Assembly: GCF_014621775.1 (NCBI RefSeq)
Contig: NZ_CP061204.1
Span: forward strand, 326,001-390,000
From: Stenotrophomonas sp. 169
GTDB lineage: Bacteria > Pseudomonadota > Gammaproteobacteria > Xanthomonadales > Xanthomonadaceae
Direction: 5' to 3'
DNA: 64,000 nt
Shown: one piece after another, positions 7,559 to 16,386 of the stretch
How positions within the stretch are numbered: the first letter of the stretch is position 1
Layout: every line of letters begins with the position of its first letter
Notes under the pieces: generated by a model
The model's input: the letters and a program-made list of their open reading frames with translations, nothing else
Database searches by the model: none
Told to the model about the DNA's origin: nothing
Translations under genes and position numbers: made by a program

Positions 7559-7858
7559 ATGGCCTGGCTGTCGTTGCTGCTGTTCCTGCCTTGGTTCGTG
7601 GTACTGGGCACGCTGTTCTGGTGCTATCCCCGCGGAGCCCGTTCGGCGCGCCGTCGCATGATCGATGTGTCGACGCTCGTGCTTTCTCTCGTGCTCAGCG
7701 TCCTCGCCATGCACTGGGGATACCGCATCGGCAGCGCGCAGCCGGATGCGGGACCGATCTGGCCGCAGGTACTGGCCGTGTTGTACGCCTACGGTGCGTT
7801 CCTGGCGGTAATGAGTGCCGCACTGCTGCTGCGCAGGCGACGCGCGCCAACGGTGTAG
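7559..7858 (+). CDS. small membrane protein of unknown function
   Basis: A 99-residue product with three hydrophobic segments, about residues 3-22, 38-55 and 65-90, each bounded by arginine-rich loops (PRGARSARRRM, RRRRAPTV). No family was recognised. The codon pattern matches the neighbours, the frame is free of stops and the start ATG follows GAGGACACCCGC, a weak ribosome-binding site. It lies 67 bases after trpS on the same strand and 99 bases before the metallo-hydrolase gene, so it may be co-transcribed with either. Confidence 0.6.
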   Translation: MAWLSLLLFLPWFVVLGTLFWCYPRGARSARRRMIDVSTLVLSLVLSVLAMHWGYRIGSAQPDAGPIWPQVLAVLYAYGAFLAVMSAALLLRRRRAPTV

Positions 7859-7957
7859 GGCGCCGGCGCCTGCCCGTCCGACCAAAGCCGCATCGAACCC
7901 GAGCGGCCTGCACGTCTACCATGGGGGCCTGTCCTTGACCCTGCCAGGTGCGCGCCG

Positions 7958-8890
7958 ATGTCCGCCGATCCCAGCATCCATACCATCGATACCGGATTCC
8001 AGCGCGCCGCGTTCGATGCGGCCTACCTGATCGTAGAGAACGGCCGCGCTGCCTTCGTCGATTGTGGAACGTCGCTGGCCGTACCGGCGATGCTGCAGGC
8101 GCTGGCCGATGCCGGGCTGACACCCGACGCGGTGGACTGGCTGCTGTTGACCCACGTCCACTTGGACCACGCCGGCGGTGCCGGCCTGCTGATGCAGCAG
8201 TTGCCGAGCGCACGCGCCGTGCTGCATCCGCGTGGCGCGCCGCACATGATCGATCCCGCGCGGTTGATCGCCGGCGCTACCGCCGTGTACGGCGAGGAAG
8301 AGATCGCACGCAGCTACGGCCGCATCGACGCGATTCCTGCCGAGCGGGTAGTGATTGCCGGCGACGGTCACCGCATCGACGTGGGCGGGCGCGCGCTGCT
8401 GCTGGTGCACACGCCGGGGCATGCCCTGCATCACTACTGCGTGTGGGATGAACGCAGTCGCAGCTGGTTCACCGGCGATACGTTCGGACTGTCTTACCGC
8501 GAACTGGACAGCGCACAGGGTGCTTTCATCATCCCGACCTCATCGCCCGTGCAGTTCGATCCTGATGCGATGAAGTCGTCCATCCAGCGCCTGCTGGCCC
8601 GCCAGCCCATTGCCATGTATCTCACCCACTACGGCCGCGTGGAGGGGGTCGCGGCGCGCGGCGATGATCTGCTGGAGCAGATCGATGCGATGGTGGCCAT
8701 CGGTCGCCAGTGCGATGGGCGTCCCGACCGCCACCGGCACCTGCTGGCGGCACTGCGCGCGCTGTACCTCGAACGTGCGTTGGCACACGGGTGTTCGCTG
8801 GACCAGGAGGCCGTGGCGCGGGTGCTGGCGATGGATATCGAGCTCAACGCACAGGGCCTCGCGTGCTGGCTGGACCGCGACCGCCGCTGA
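7958..8890 (+). CDS. metallo-beta-lactamase-fold hydrolase
   Basis: The 310-residue protein carries the zinc-binding motif THVHLDH with H66, H68, D70 and H71. A second ligand histidine is in HTPGHALHH near residue 152, an aspartate is in TGDTFG, and a C-terminal histidine is in TLTHYG-type YLTHYGRV. The fold is that of glyoxalase-II-like hydrolases. The substrate cannot be told, and the C-terminal 70 residues form a helical extension (RPDRHRHLLAALRALYLERAL) not present in minimal glyoxalase II. There is no signal peptide, so it is cytosolic. It is followed by the M28 peptidase gene 66 bases downstream. Confidence 0.9.
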   Translation: MSADPSIHTIDTGFQRAAFDAAYLIVENGRAAFVDCGTSLAVPAMLQALADAGLTPDAVDWLLLTHVHLDHAGGAGLLMQQLPSARAVLHPRGAPHMIDPARLIAGATAVYGEEEIARSYGRIDAIPAERVVIAGDGHRIDVGGRALLLVHTPGHALHHYCVWDERSRSWFTGDTFGLSYRELDSAQGAFIIPTSSPVQFDPDAMKSSIQRLLARQPIAMYLTHYGRVEGVAARGDDLLEQIDAMVAIGRQCDGRPDRHRHLLAALRALYLERALAHGCSLDQEAVARVLAMDIELNAQGLACWLDRDRR

Positions 8891-8956
8891 TCATTCCGCG
8901 TCATCGCGCTGTCACGTACACTCGGGGGCATCCCTGTTTTCCTGTCCCGGTGATCC

Positions 8957-10618
8957 GTGAATCCGATGCGCGTGCTGTTGTTGTCGTCCTGCCTGTTCGT
9001 CGGTGGCCTTGCCCATGCGGCGAATGATCTTCCTGGCGGCGGCATCGATCCGCAGGCGCTCTCCCGCCATGTGCGCGTGCTCGCATCGGACGAGTTCGAA
9101 GGACGTGCGCCTGCCACCGAGGGTGAGGAGCGCACCGTGCAGTACCTGATCCAACAGTTCCGCAGCTACGGCCTGCAGCCCGGCGGCGTTGATGGCACCT
9201 GGGTACAGCCGGTGCCGCTGGTGCGCGCGCAGCTGGCGGGTCCGGCGGTCGCGACGCTGTCGTTGAAGGGCGGCACGCGTCGCCTGGTGAACGGTGAGGA
9301 TGTGACCCTGCAGAGCCTGCAGCCGCGCGACAGCGTGCAGCTGAAGGACGCGCCGCTGGTGTTCGTCGGCTACGGCATCGATGCGCCGGAGCGCAACTGG
9401 GACGACTACAAGGGCACGGATCTGCGCGGCAAGATCGCGGTGATGCTGATCAACGATGCCGACTTCGAGACCGATGCCCCGGGCGCGTTCGATGGCAAGG
9501 CCGTTACTTACTACGGTCGCTGGACTTACAAGTTCGAAGAAGCGGCCCGCCGCGGTGCGGCCGGCGTCCTGATCGTGCACGAGACCGCACCGGCGGCCTA
9601 TGGCTGGGCCACGGTGAAGAGCTCGGGCACCTCGCCGCTGTTCGACATCCAGCGCAGCAACGACGACGCGATGGCGCAGCACACGCCGTTGCGCGGCTGG
9701 ATGCAACGCTCGCTGGCCGAGGCGATCTTCGCCGATGCCGGCCTCGATTTCGATGCGGAGAAGCGCAAGGCGCAGAAGGCGGATTTCAAGCCGGTGGTGC
9801 TGGACAATGCCACGCTGAGTGCGGCCTTCAAGCTCAAGCGCGAAGCGGTGGTCACCCGCAACGTGGTGGCCAAGCTGCCCGGTGGAGAGCACGGCGATGA
9901 AGCGGTGATCTTCTCCGCTCATTGGGATGCCTTCGGCATCGGCCAGCCGGATGCCAAGGGTGACCGGGTACGCCACGGTGCCATCGACAACGCCACCGGC
10001 GTGGCGACCGTGCTCGAACTCGGCCGCGTGTTCGCGGCGGGCCCGCAGCCGCAGCGCACCCTGTACTTCGTTGCGCTGACCGCCGAAGAAAAGGGCCTGC
10101 TGGGCGCGAGTTACTACGCCACGCATCCGCTGGCGCCGCTGGAGAAGACCGCGGCGGTGCTGAACATCGAGATGTTCAGTCCGGACGGGGCAACGCGCGA
10201 TATCGCCTCATGGGGCAAGGGGCGTGTGTCCCTGGAAGGCGATCTGGAGCGGGTGGCGAAGGCGCGCGGCCGCACCTACAGCCCCGATCCGAATCTGGAA
10301 GCGGGTTTCTTCTACCGTGCCGACCACTTCGCGTTCGCCCGTCTGGGCGTGCCGGCGATCACCGTAGGCCCAGGCCTGGACAAGCGGGAAGGCGGTGTCG
10401 AAGCGGGCCGCGCGTTGCGGGAGAAGTACTTCGCCGACTGCTACCACCAGGCCTGTGATGCCTGGACCCCGACGTGGGATCCGGCCGGCCATGCCGCTGA
10501 CACGCTGCTGGTTTACGACCTGGGCGCGGAACTCGCCAACAGCCGTACGTGGCCGACGTGGGAAGAAGGATCGGAGTTCCGCAAGGCACGCGAGGCCAGC
10601 GACGCCGCGCGGCGCTGA
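8957..10618 (+). CDS. secreted M28-family zinc peptidase
   Basis: The start is a GTG at 8957 followed by a signal peptide (MRVLLLSSCLFVGGLAHA within the first 22 residues). A PA-like insert occupies about residues 100-300. The di-zinc peptidase domain shows SAHWD near 321-325, HGAIDNATG near 341-349 and TAEEKGLLG near 374-382, then a late histidine in FYRADHFAF. These are the ligands and catalytic glutamate of the M28 aminopeptidase/Q-type peptidase group. Length 553 fits secreted members. It likely degrades peptides in the periplasm or outside the cell. A 41-base hairpin repeat and the convergent permease gene follow. Confidence 0.93.
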   Translation: MNPMRVLLLSSCLFVGGLAHAANDLPGGGIDPQALSRHVRVLASDEFEGRAPATEGEERTVQYLIQQFRSYGLQPGGVDGTWVQPVPLVRAQLAGPAVATLSLKGGTRRLVNGEDVTLQSLQPRDSVQLKDAPLVFVGYGIDAPERNWDDYKGTDLRGKIAVMLINDADFETDAPGAFDGKAVTYYGRWTYKFEEAARRGAAGVLIVHETAPAAYGWATVKSSGTSPLFDIQRSNDDAMAQHTPLRGWMQRSLAEAIFADAGLDFDAEKRKAQKADFKPVVLDNATLSAAFKLKREAVVTRNVVAKLPGGEHGDEAVIFSAHWDAFGIGQPDAKGDRVRHGAIDNATGVATVLELGRVFAAGPQPQRTLYFVALTAEEKGLLGASYYATHPLAPLEKTAAVLNIEMFSPDGATRDIASWGKGRVSLEGDLERVAKARGRTYSPDPNLEAGFFYRADHFAFARLGVPAITVGPGLDKREGGVEAGRALREKYFADCYHQACDAWTPTWDPAGHAADTLLVYDLGAELANSRTWPTWEEGSEFRKAREASDAARR

Positions 10619-10643
10619 CGCGGGCGATTATCCAGGAGGTAGC

Positions 10644-10684
10644 GGGGTCGGCACGCGTTCGCCATGCGAAACGGCGCTGACCCC
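10644..10684. repeat. 41-base inverted repeat between convergent genes
   Basis: Outer arms GGGGTCGGC and GCTGACCCC pair with one wobble, and the inner arms around GTTCGC and GCGAAAC also pair. The size and layout match the 41-base hairpin at 38253-38293, which also sits between two convergent genes. It may serve as a terminator, although no T tract follows. Confidence 0.6.
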
Positions 10685-10738
10685 GGTTGGTGCGCGGTGC
10701 CGGCTTCTGTCCAACGTCCTGTCGGCCACACGTGCACG

Positions 10739-11989
10739 TCAGGGCGTTGGTGACTTGCTCGCGGGCAGCAGCAGGTTCAGTGCGATCGCCACCACCGCGC
10801 ACAGCGCGATGCCCTTCAGGCCGAAGTCGTCCGGGCCCGTGCCGGTGCCGACCAGCACGCCGCCGATGCCGAACACCAGCGTCACCGATACGATCACCAG
10901 GTTGCGGGCTTCGCCCAGATCGATCCGGTGGCGGATCAGGGTGTTCATGCCCACCGCCGCGATGGAGCCGAACAACAGGCACAGGATGCCGCCCATCACC
11001 GGCACGGGAATGCTCTGCAGCAGCGCGCCGAACTTGCCGATGAAGGCCAGGCTGACGGCGAAGATCGCCGCCCACGTCATGATCTTCGGGTTGTAGTTCC
11101 TGGTCAGCATCACCGCGCCGGTCACTTCAGCGTAGGTGGTGTTGGGTGGGCCTCCGAACAGGCCGGCCGCGGTGGTCGCCACGCCATCACCGAACAACGT
11201 GCGGTGCAGGCCCGGCTTCTTCAGGTAATCACGCCCGGTCACGCTGCCCACCGCGATCACCCCGCCGATGTGTTCGATGGCCGGCGCCAGCGCGACGGGC
11301 ACGATGAACAGGATGGCCTGCCAGTTGAAGGCGGGCGCGGTGAAGTGGGGCAGGGCGAACCACGGTGCGGCGGCGATACGCGCGGTGTCGACCACGCCGA
11401 ACGCGAACGACAGCCCGAACCCCACCAGTACGCCGAACATGATCGGCAGCAGGCGGAACATGCCGCGCCCGAACACCGCCACCACCAGCGTGATCAACAA
11501 GGCGGGCATCGAAATCAGCATGGCGGTCTGGTAGGGGATGAGCACCGTGCCGTCGGCATCCTTGCCCATCGCCATGTTCGCTGCGATCGGTGCCATCGCC
11601 AGACCGATCGAGATGATCACCGGGCCTATCACGACGGGAGGCAGTACGCGATCGATGAACCCGGTGCCTTTGATCTTCACGGCGAAGCCAAGGAACGTGT
11701 ACACGAAGCCGGCCGCCATCACCCCGCCCATGGTTTCGGCCAACCCGAACTGTTGCTTGGCAAGAATGATCGGGGTGATGAAGGCGAAGCTGGAGGCCAG
11801 GAATACCGGCACCTGCCGGCCGGTCACCAGTTGGAACAACAAGGTGCCCAGTCCGGCGGTGAACAGCGCGACGTTGGGGTCCAGGCCAGTGATCAGCGGC
11901 ATCAGCACCAGCGCACCGAAGGCCACGAACAGCATCTGCGCACCGGACAGCACCTGGCGCCACAGCGGGTCGTTGAATTCATCCTGCAT
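10739..11989 (-). CDS. uraA: NCS2-family nucleobase permease, uracil/xanthine type
   Basis: A 416-residue integral membrane protein with about 12-14 hydrophobic segments. It is recognised by QMLFVAFGALVLMPLITGLDPNVALFTAGLGT-type N-terminal text (in pieces QMLFVAFGALVLMPL and VALFTAGLGTLLF), ALAPAIEHIGGVIAVG, and GGPPNTTYAEVTGAVMLT. These are the conserved transport and sodium/proton-site regions of UraA-like carriers. The start was set at ATG 11989 because GAGGAAGG lies just before it; the frame upstream to 12145 is poor. Uracil is the likeliest substrate, but xanthine-type members look similar. It is divergent from the EamA gene across a 167-base gap. Confidence 0.9.
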   Translation of the reverse strand: MQDEFNDPLWRQVLSGAQMLFVAFGALVLMPLITGLDPNVALFTAGLGTLLFQLVTGRQVPVFLASSFAFITPIILAKQQFGLAETMGGVMAAGFVYTFLGFAVKIKGTGFIDRVLPPVVIGPVIISIGLAMAPIAANMAMGKDADGTVLIPYQTAMLISMPALLITLVVAVFGRGMFRLLPIMFGVLVGFGLSFAFGVVDTARIAAAPWFALPHFTAPAFNWQAILFIVPVALAPAIEHIGGVIAVGSVTGRDYLKKPGLHRTLFGDGVATTAAGLFGGPPNTTYAEVTGAVMLTRNYNPKIMTWAAIFAVSLAFIGKFGALLQSIPVPVMGGILCLLFGSIAAVGMNTLIRHRIDLGEARNLVIVSVTLVFGIGGVLVGTGTGPDDFGLKGIALCAVVAIALNLLLPASKSPTP

Positions 11990-12156
11990 CGTCAGGCCTT
12001 CCTCGGTGTGGCGCCGGCAAACTATTCGCGGGCAGTGCCGGAGCGCCATGATATAGACGGCTGCGGCCATCCGTCGAAAACAGCATGCCGCGTTATTGAC
12101 TGCTCGCGGGGCCGGCAAAGGCCTAGAATCCCCCTTCCCCCGCATCGTGGTGGCCC

Positions 12157-13056
12157 ATGGCCGTCGTCCCTGAATCTCCCGCCGCCCCGCGCGGCGGTGC
12201 CGTCGCCCTGGCCTTGCTGCTGGTCTATGTGGTGTGGGGCTCGACGTACCTGGGCATTGCCAAGGCGCTGCAGGCCGGCGTGCTGCCGCTGACGTCGGTG
12301 TCCGGGGCGCGCTTCATCGTGGCGGGCAGCCTGATGTATGCGGCGCTGCGGCTGTTCTGGAAGGTGCCCCGGCCGACGCTGCCCCAGTGGCGCAACCTGG
12401 CCATCATGGGCTTCACCATGCTGCTGCTGGGCAACGGCATGGTGGTGCTGGCCGAGCGGGATGTGTCGTCCGGCCTGGCGGCCACCGCGGTGGCATCGGT
12501 GCCTTTGTGGATGGCGTTGTTCTCCGCCGTGCGCGGCCAGCATGCCACGCGCGGGGAGTGGCTGGGCATCGCCATCGGGTTCCTCGGCGTGGTCTGGCTC
12601 AATGCGGGCAGCAGCCTGGCCGCCTCGCCGACCGGCCTGGTCCTGCTGCTGGTGGCACCGGTGGGCTGGGCCTTCGGCTCGGTCTGGGTGCGCGGGCAGA
12701 ACCTGCCCACGCCGTTCATGACCGCGGCCGGGCAGATGATCTGCGGTGGCGTGCTGTTGGTCATCACCGGGCTGGCCGTCGGCGAGCGGCCGACCAGCCT
12801 GCCCACCCGCGAGGGCCTGTTGGCCGTCGCCTACCTGTGCGTGTTCGGTTCCATCATCGCCTTCACCGCCTACGTGTGGCTGCTGCACAACGTGCGCCCG
12901 GCGCTGGCCGGCAGCTATGCCTACGTCAATCCGGTGATCGCGGTGCTGTTGGGCGTGCTGCTCAACGGCGAGCATTTCGGCTGGCGCGACCTGGTGGCGA
13001 TGGCGGTGATCCTGGTCGGCGTGGTGGTGCTGATGCTGGCGAGGGCGCGCAAGTGA
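12157..13056 (+). CDS. EamA-family exporter, YedA-like
   Basis: Ten hydrophobic segments arranged as two EamA repeats give a 299-residue drug/metabolite-transporter protein. The N-terminal repeat begins LLVYVVWGSTYLGIAKAL, a strong YedA-type signature, and the second ends in YAYVNPVIAVLLGVLLNGE. Substrates of this subgroup are poorly known; amino-acid or drug efflux has been proposed for relatives. The start ATG at 12157 is followed by a short Pro/Arg-rich leader. The stop overlaps the GTG start of the next exporter, so the two are translationally coupled. Confidence 0.9.
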   Translation: MAVVPESPAAPRGGAVALALLLVYVVWGSTYLGIAKALQAGVLPLTSVSGARFIVAGSLMYAALRLFWKVPRPTLPQWRNLAIMGFTMLLLGNGMVVLAERDVSSGLAATAVASVPLWMALFSAVRGQHATRGEWLGIAIGFLGVVWLNAGSSLAASPTGLVLLLVAPVGWAFGSVWVRGQNLPTPFMTAAGQMICGGVLLVITGLAVGERPTSLPTREGLLAVAYLCVFGSIIAFTAYVWLLHNVRPALAGSYAYVNPVIAVLLGVLLNGEHFGWRDLVAMAVILVGVVVLMLARARK

Positions 13057-13952
13057 GCGTGGCACTGGTCAGTGAGCAGGAGCAGCGACGCGGCTTTGCG
13101 GTTACCGCCTTCACCTTCGTGTTGTGGGGGCTGGTGCCGGTGTACTGGCATCTGCTGCGCGAGGTGCCCTCGTTCCAGATCATCGCCCATCGCATCATCT
13201 GGAGCACGGTGCTGGTGGTGGCGTGGCTGCTGCTCAGCAGCCGGCTGCAGTGGTTCAGGGCCATCGCCGCACAACCGCGGGCGCTGGCGACGCTGGCCAT
13301 CAGCAGCATCGCCATTGCCTTCAACTGGGGGTTGTACATCTGGGCGATCAACGCCGGCCATGTGATCGATACCAGCCTCGGCTACTTCATCAACCCTTTG
13401 GTGAGCGTAGTGCTGGGCGTGGTGGTGCTGAAGGAGCGCCTGCGCCGCCTACAGTGGCTGGCCGTGGCCTGCGCCGCCGTGGGCGTCGCGTGGCTGACCT
13501 GGCAGGCCGGCGCACCGCCGTGGATCGCCTTGGGTCTGGCCGGCTCGTTCGGCCTGTACGGCCTGCTGCGCAAATTGATCTCGGTGGATCCGGTGGCCGG
13601 ATTGGCGGTGGAAAGCCTGTACCTGTTCCTCCCCGCGCTGGGCTTCGCGCTGTGGAGCGAAAGCGGTCATGGCGGCGGTTTCTTCGGCGGCTGGGGCTGG
13701 CGCAACGACCTGCTGCTGATCTTCGGTGGCGTGGTCACTGCCGCCCCACTGATCGGTTTCGCTTACGGCGTGAAGCGCATCGCGCTCTCGACGGTGGGCG
13801 TGCTGCAGTTCATCGCGCCCAGCCTGGGCCTGGTGCTGGGCGTGTTCTTCTTCAACGAATCGTTCGACAGCGCCCGTGCCGTCGGCTTCGCCGCCATCTG
13901 GGCCGGCCTGGCCCTGTTCGTCTTCGACGGCCTGCGCCGAACCCGCCGCTGA
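13053..13952 (+). CDS. rarD: EamA-family transporter, RarD type
   Basis: Begins with GTG at 13053 inside the preceding stop (GTGA). The 299-residue product shows the RarD signature WGLVPVYWHLLREVPSFQI and AHRIIWS early, then NWGLYIWAINAGHVIDTSLGYFINPL and the GVLQFIAPSLGLVLGVFFFNE near the end. Ten membrane segments are expected. RarD was named for chloramphenicol sensitivity in Pseudomonas and the real substrate is unclear. Downstream, the stop codon runs directly into a hairpin repeat that may act as the terminator. Confidence 0.9.
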   Translation: MSVALVSEQEQRRGFAVTAFTFVLWGLVPVYWHLLREVPSFQIIAHRIIWSTVLVVAWLLLSSRLQWFRAIAAQPRALATLAISSIAIAFNWGLYIWAINAGHVIDTSLGYFINPLVSVVLGVVVLKERLRRLQWLAVACAAVGVAWLTWQAGAPPWIALGLAGSFGLYGLLRKLISVDPVAGLAVESLYLFLPALGFALWSESGHGGGFFGGWGWRNDLLLIFGGVVTAAPLIGFAYGVKRIALSTVGVLQFIAPSLGLVLGVFFFNESFDSARAVGFAAIWAGLALFVFDGLRRTRR

Positions 13953-13957
13953 AAAAA

Positions 13958-14026
13958 GGGGACGGAGGGGATTAAGTCGTTTTTGGCTCTTCGGGTGCCA
14001 AAAACGACTTAATCCCCTCCGTCCCC
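13958..14026. repeat. hairpin repeat family, copy 1
   Basis: Outer arms of 22 bases start GGGGACGGAGGGGATTAAGT and are repeated in reverse complement at 14005-14026. The inner 8-base arms TTTTTGGC/GCCAAAAA are perfect, giving a 30-bp stem with a 9-base loop. The A run before it begins in the rarD stop codon. The flanking GTTTC on the right and A tract on the left could let it terminate transcription. Confidence 0.9.
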
Positions 14027-14120
14027 GTTTCTTTGTGATTTGCAGCATTTATGGAAGTCCTGCAGCGGATATCCACTTTCAATGACGGCTCTTGCCCAGC
14101 GGGCTGCACGGAGAGTCACC

Positions 14121-14975
14121 ATGCGATGCGTTGCATTGTTGTTCCTGCTTTTCGCCCCCTCGGCCTGGGCAGATGATCCGATCGCCTACACCTGCTACTA
14201 CTGCACCCCGGCAGAGATGGAGCATGTCGCCCTCCAGCAGGGGCTGGGTGAGCATTACGTCTATGATGCGGCCCGCGTGGACATCACCGGATTCACGGTA
14301 ACGGCGCAGGGCAACCAACTGCGTGCAGTGTCCTTCACACCAGCGGCCTGGATCACGACCCAGTTCGAGGCCATGTTGGCGGCCTATGACACCGACCGTG
14401 ACGAGACCATCCATGTGTTCTCGAACACCTATCTCCATGCACCCGGCAGCTCCCATGGGCGGAGCATGACCGTCCTTTGGGGACATCACCTGGGTGGGCT
14501 TAATCCGGATCGCGAAACCGGGCGCGAGATCGTACGGCGGCATCTGTCTGATCAGCCTGGACTGGCCTACCTCTCCGCCGATGTGCAAGAGGGGCGCGTG
14601 CTGCGCTTCTGGTTCGAGCGTGATGATGCAAAGCCTTTGCTCGCCCGTCTGAACTTCACCAGTAGACCCGGCTACCTGAGGTCCCTCGGCAATGCGACTT
14701 TCTACTTCGACCGTGGCACGCGTCGATGGGAGTATCTGGCGTCGGAGGGAATCTCGTCCCGTGCCGTACCCGACAGTGCAGAGGATATTGTTGGTCCGGA
14801 CGGATCTGAATCCTACAGCTTTCCCGTTTATACATCGGCCGGGGACGAGCTGCCGGCCTTTCTGCAGTGGCTGGACTGGGCGGGGATTCCGGTTACTGGC
14901 GAAGTAAAGCCCGGTAGTTCGGTCTCCTTCAACTGCAGAAAGACCAACGGGCACATTGCTTGCGAACGCAGATGA
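14121..14975 (+). CDS. secreted hypothetical protein between two hairpin repeats
   Basis: The family is not recognised. The 284-residue product has a signal peptide MRCVALLFLLFAPSAWA, then CYYCTPAEMEHVALQQG with a Cys-x-x-Cys, and later parts such as RVLRFWFERDD and FPVYTSAGDELPAFLQWLDW. One more cysteine lies near the C-terminus (SFNCRKTNGHIAC). ATG 14121 was chosen because it begins the signal peptide and has GGAG eight bases upstream; earlier in-frame ATGs at 14040 and 14082 would bury it. Base composition looks lower in GC than the neighbours, near 58 percent by eye. It is bracketed by repeat copies 1 and 2, and its stop codon touches copy 2. A periplasmic role is likely but the function is unknown. 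Confidence 0.78.
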   Translation: MRCVALLFLLFAPSAWADDPIAYTCYYCTPAEMEHVALQQGLGEHYVYDAARVDITGFTVTAQGNQLRAVSFTPAAWITTQFEAMLAAYDTDRDETIHVFSNTYLHAPGSSHGRSMTVLWGHHLGGLNPDRETGREIVRRHLSDQPGLAYLSADVQEGRVLRFWFERDDAKPLLARLNFTSRPGYLRSLGNATFYFDRGTRRWEYLASEGISSRAVPDSAEDIVGPDGSESYSFPVYTSAGDELPAFLQWLDWAGIPVTGEVKPGSSVSFNCRKTNGHIACERR

Positions 14976-14980
14976 AAAAA

Positions 14981-15049
14981 GGGGACGGAGGGTGCTAAGT
15001 CGTTTTCCGCACCTTAAGGGCCAGAAACGACTTAATCCCCTCCGTCCCC
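14981..15049. repeat. hairpin repeat family, copy 2 (decayed left arm)
   Basis: The right arm at 15028-15049 is identical to the other copies. The left arm reads GGGGACGGAGGGTGCTAAGT, with changes in the middle. The inner arms TTTTCCGC and GCCAGAAA pair only partly. T runs follow at the right. It separates the convergent genes ending at 14975 and 15057. Confidence 0.88.
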
Positions 15050-15056
15050 TTTTTGC

Positions 15057-16376
15057 TCAGACCTCGCGCAGGGCGGTGGTGATCGGCAGGCGGGCGGCGC
15101 GCAGGGCGGGGAACAGGCCGCCGACCAGGCCGATGCCGAGTGCCCACTTCAGGCCGCTCCACAGCAGCTCCGGCGAGACGTGGAACTTGAACACCACGGC
15201 GCTGAAGTTGCTGCCGATCGTCGATACGCTGTAGCCGTTGAACAGCAGCCACGCCACCGCGCAGCCCAGCAGGCCACCCAGCAGGGCCAGCAGCATCGTT
15301 TCCAGCATCACGGCGGTCACCACAGGCAGGCCGCGGAAACCGATCGCGCGCATGGTGGCGATCTCGCGGGCGCGCGTGGCGACAGCGGCATACATGGTGT
15401 TCAGCGCGCCGAACACCGCACCGATGGCCATGATCGTGCCGATCACCTTGCCCAGGATGTTGATCAGGGTGGTCAGGCCGCCGCCCTGCTTGCTGTAGTA
15501 GACCCGGGTGGTTTCCACGTCGAGCTTCAGCCGGGGATCGCCGGCGACCGCTGCCTTGAACTGTTCGAAACCGGGCTTGCCGTCGGTGCGCACCGTCACC
15601 GACTGCAGGGCACTCCGCTGGTAGGTGGTGGCCAGCGTATCGACGTCGGTCCACAGCTCCGAATCGTGCGCATCGCCGGAGGCGAACACGCCCACCACTG
15701 TCCACGTCTGGTTGCCCAGGTTCAGCGTGCTGCCCACGTCCATGTCGCGGAACTGGGTCTTCGCCCCTTGGCCGACCACCATCTCGCGCTTGCCGCTGGC
15801 GAACTTGCGGCCCTCGATGATGCGCACCTTGTCGTGCACCGCCCAGGCCATGTCGCCCACCCCGCGGAACTGCGCGTTGACATCGGTGCCGTCGGACTTC
15901 GATACCAGGTTGACCACCTGTGACAGCTCCGGCGACAACAGGGCGCGTCCCTTGTCGTCCCGCGCTACGCCGGGCAGGGTCGACAGCAGCGGTACCTGCG
16001 TGCGGGTGATCACCGAGTTGGTCTCTGCCTGCGAGCCGCCACGCAGCACGATGGCGGTGGTGTCATCGCCGGTACTGTTGAGCGTGGCCTGGAAGCCGGC
16101 ACCCATCGCCAGCATCGCCACCAGTACGCCGACCACGCCAGCGATGCCGACCACGATCACCGACGAGGCGCCCCAGCGCTGCGGCAGGCTGGCGATGCCG
16201 ATGCGGGTGGCCGCCAGCGCAAGCCGTCCACTGCGGCCCAGCAGCAGCCACAGCGCCAGCAGCACGGTGACGGCCAGCACCCCCCACCAGGGCAGCCAGA
16301 CCCAGAACGCCAGGCCGACCGCGAGCGCGAACAGCATCGCGGCATTGAGCAGCCACTTCTTCAGGGTGTTCTTCAT
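15057..16376 (-). CDS. MacB/FtsX-type ABC transporter permease (second)
   Basis: A 439-residue permease with a hydrophobic N-terminus (two short segments in the first 65 residues, WLLNAAMLFALAVGLAFWVWLPWW), then a third segment near 75-95. A large periplasmic MacB-like core domain covers about 100-310, and three C-terminal FtsX-type segments include ATRAREIATMRAIGFRG. ATG 16376 has GAGG at an eight-base spacing. ATG 16382 is also possible. It forms a pair with the permease encoded just upstream, 10 bases away, and probably builds a heterodimer exporting an unknown substrate. Confidence 0.88.
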   Translation of the reverse strand: MKNTLKKWLLNAAMLFALAVGLAFWVWLPWWGVLAVTVLLALWLLLGRSGRLALAATRIGIASLPQRWGASSVIVVGIAGVVGVLVAMLAMGAGFQATLNSTGDDTTAIVLRGGSQAETNSVITRTQVPLLSTLPGVARDDKGRALLSPELSQVVNLVSKSDGTDVNAQFRGVGDMAWAVHDKVRIIEGRKFASGKREMVVGQGAKTQFRDMDVGSTLNLGNQTWTVVGVFASGDAHDSELWTDVDTLATTYQRSALQSVTVRTDGKPGFEQFKAAVAGDPRLKLDVETTRVYYSKQGGGLTTLINILGKVIGTIMAIGAVFGALNTMYAAVATRAREIATMRAIGFRGLPVVTAVMLETMLLALLGGLLGCAVAWLLFNGYSVSTIGSNFSAVVFKFHVSPELLWSGLKWALGIGLVGGLFPALRAARLPITTALREV

Positions 16377-16386
16377 GGTCATGTCC

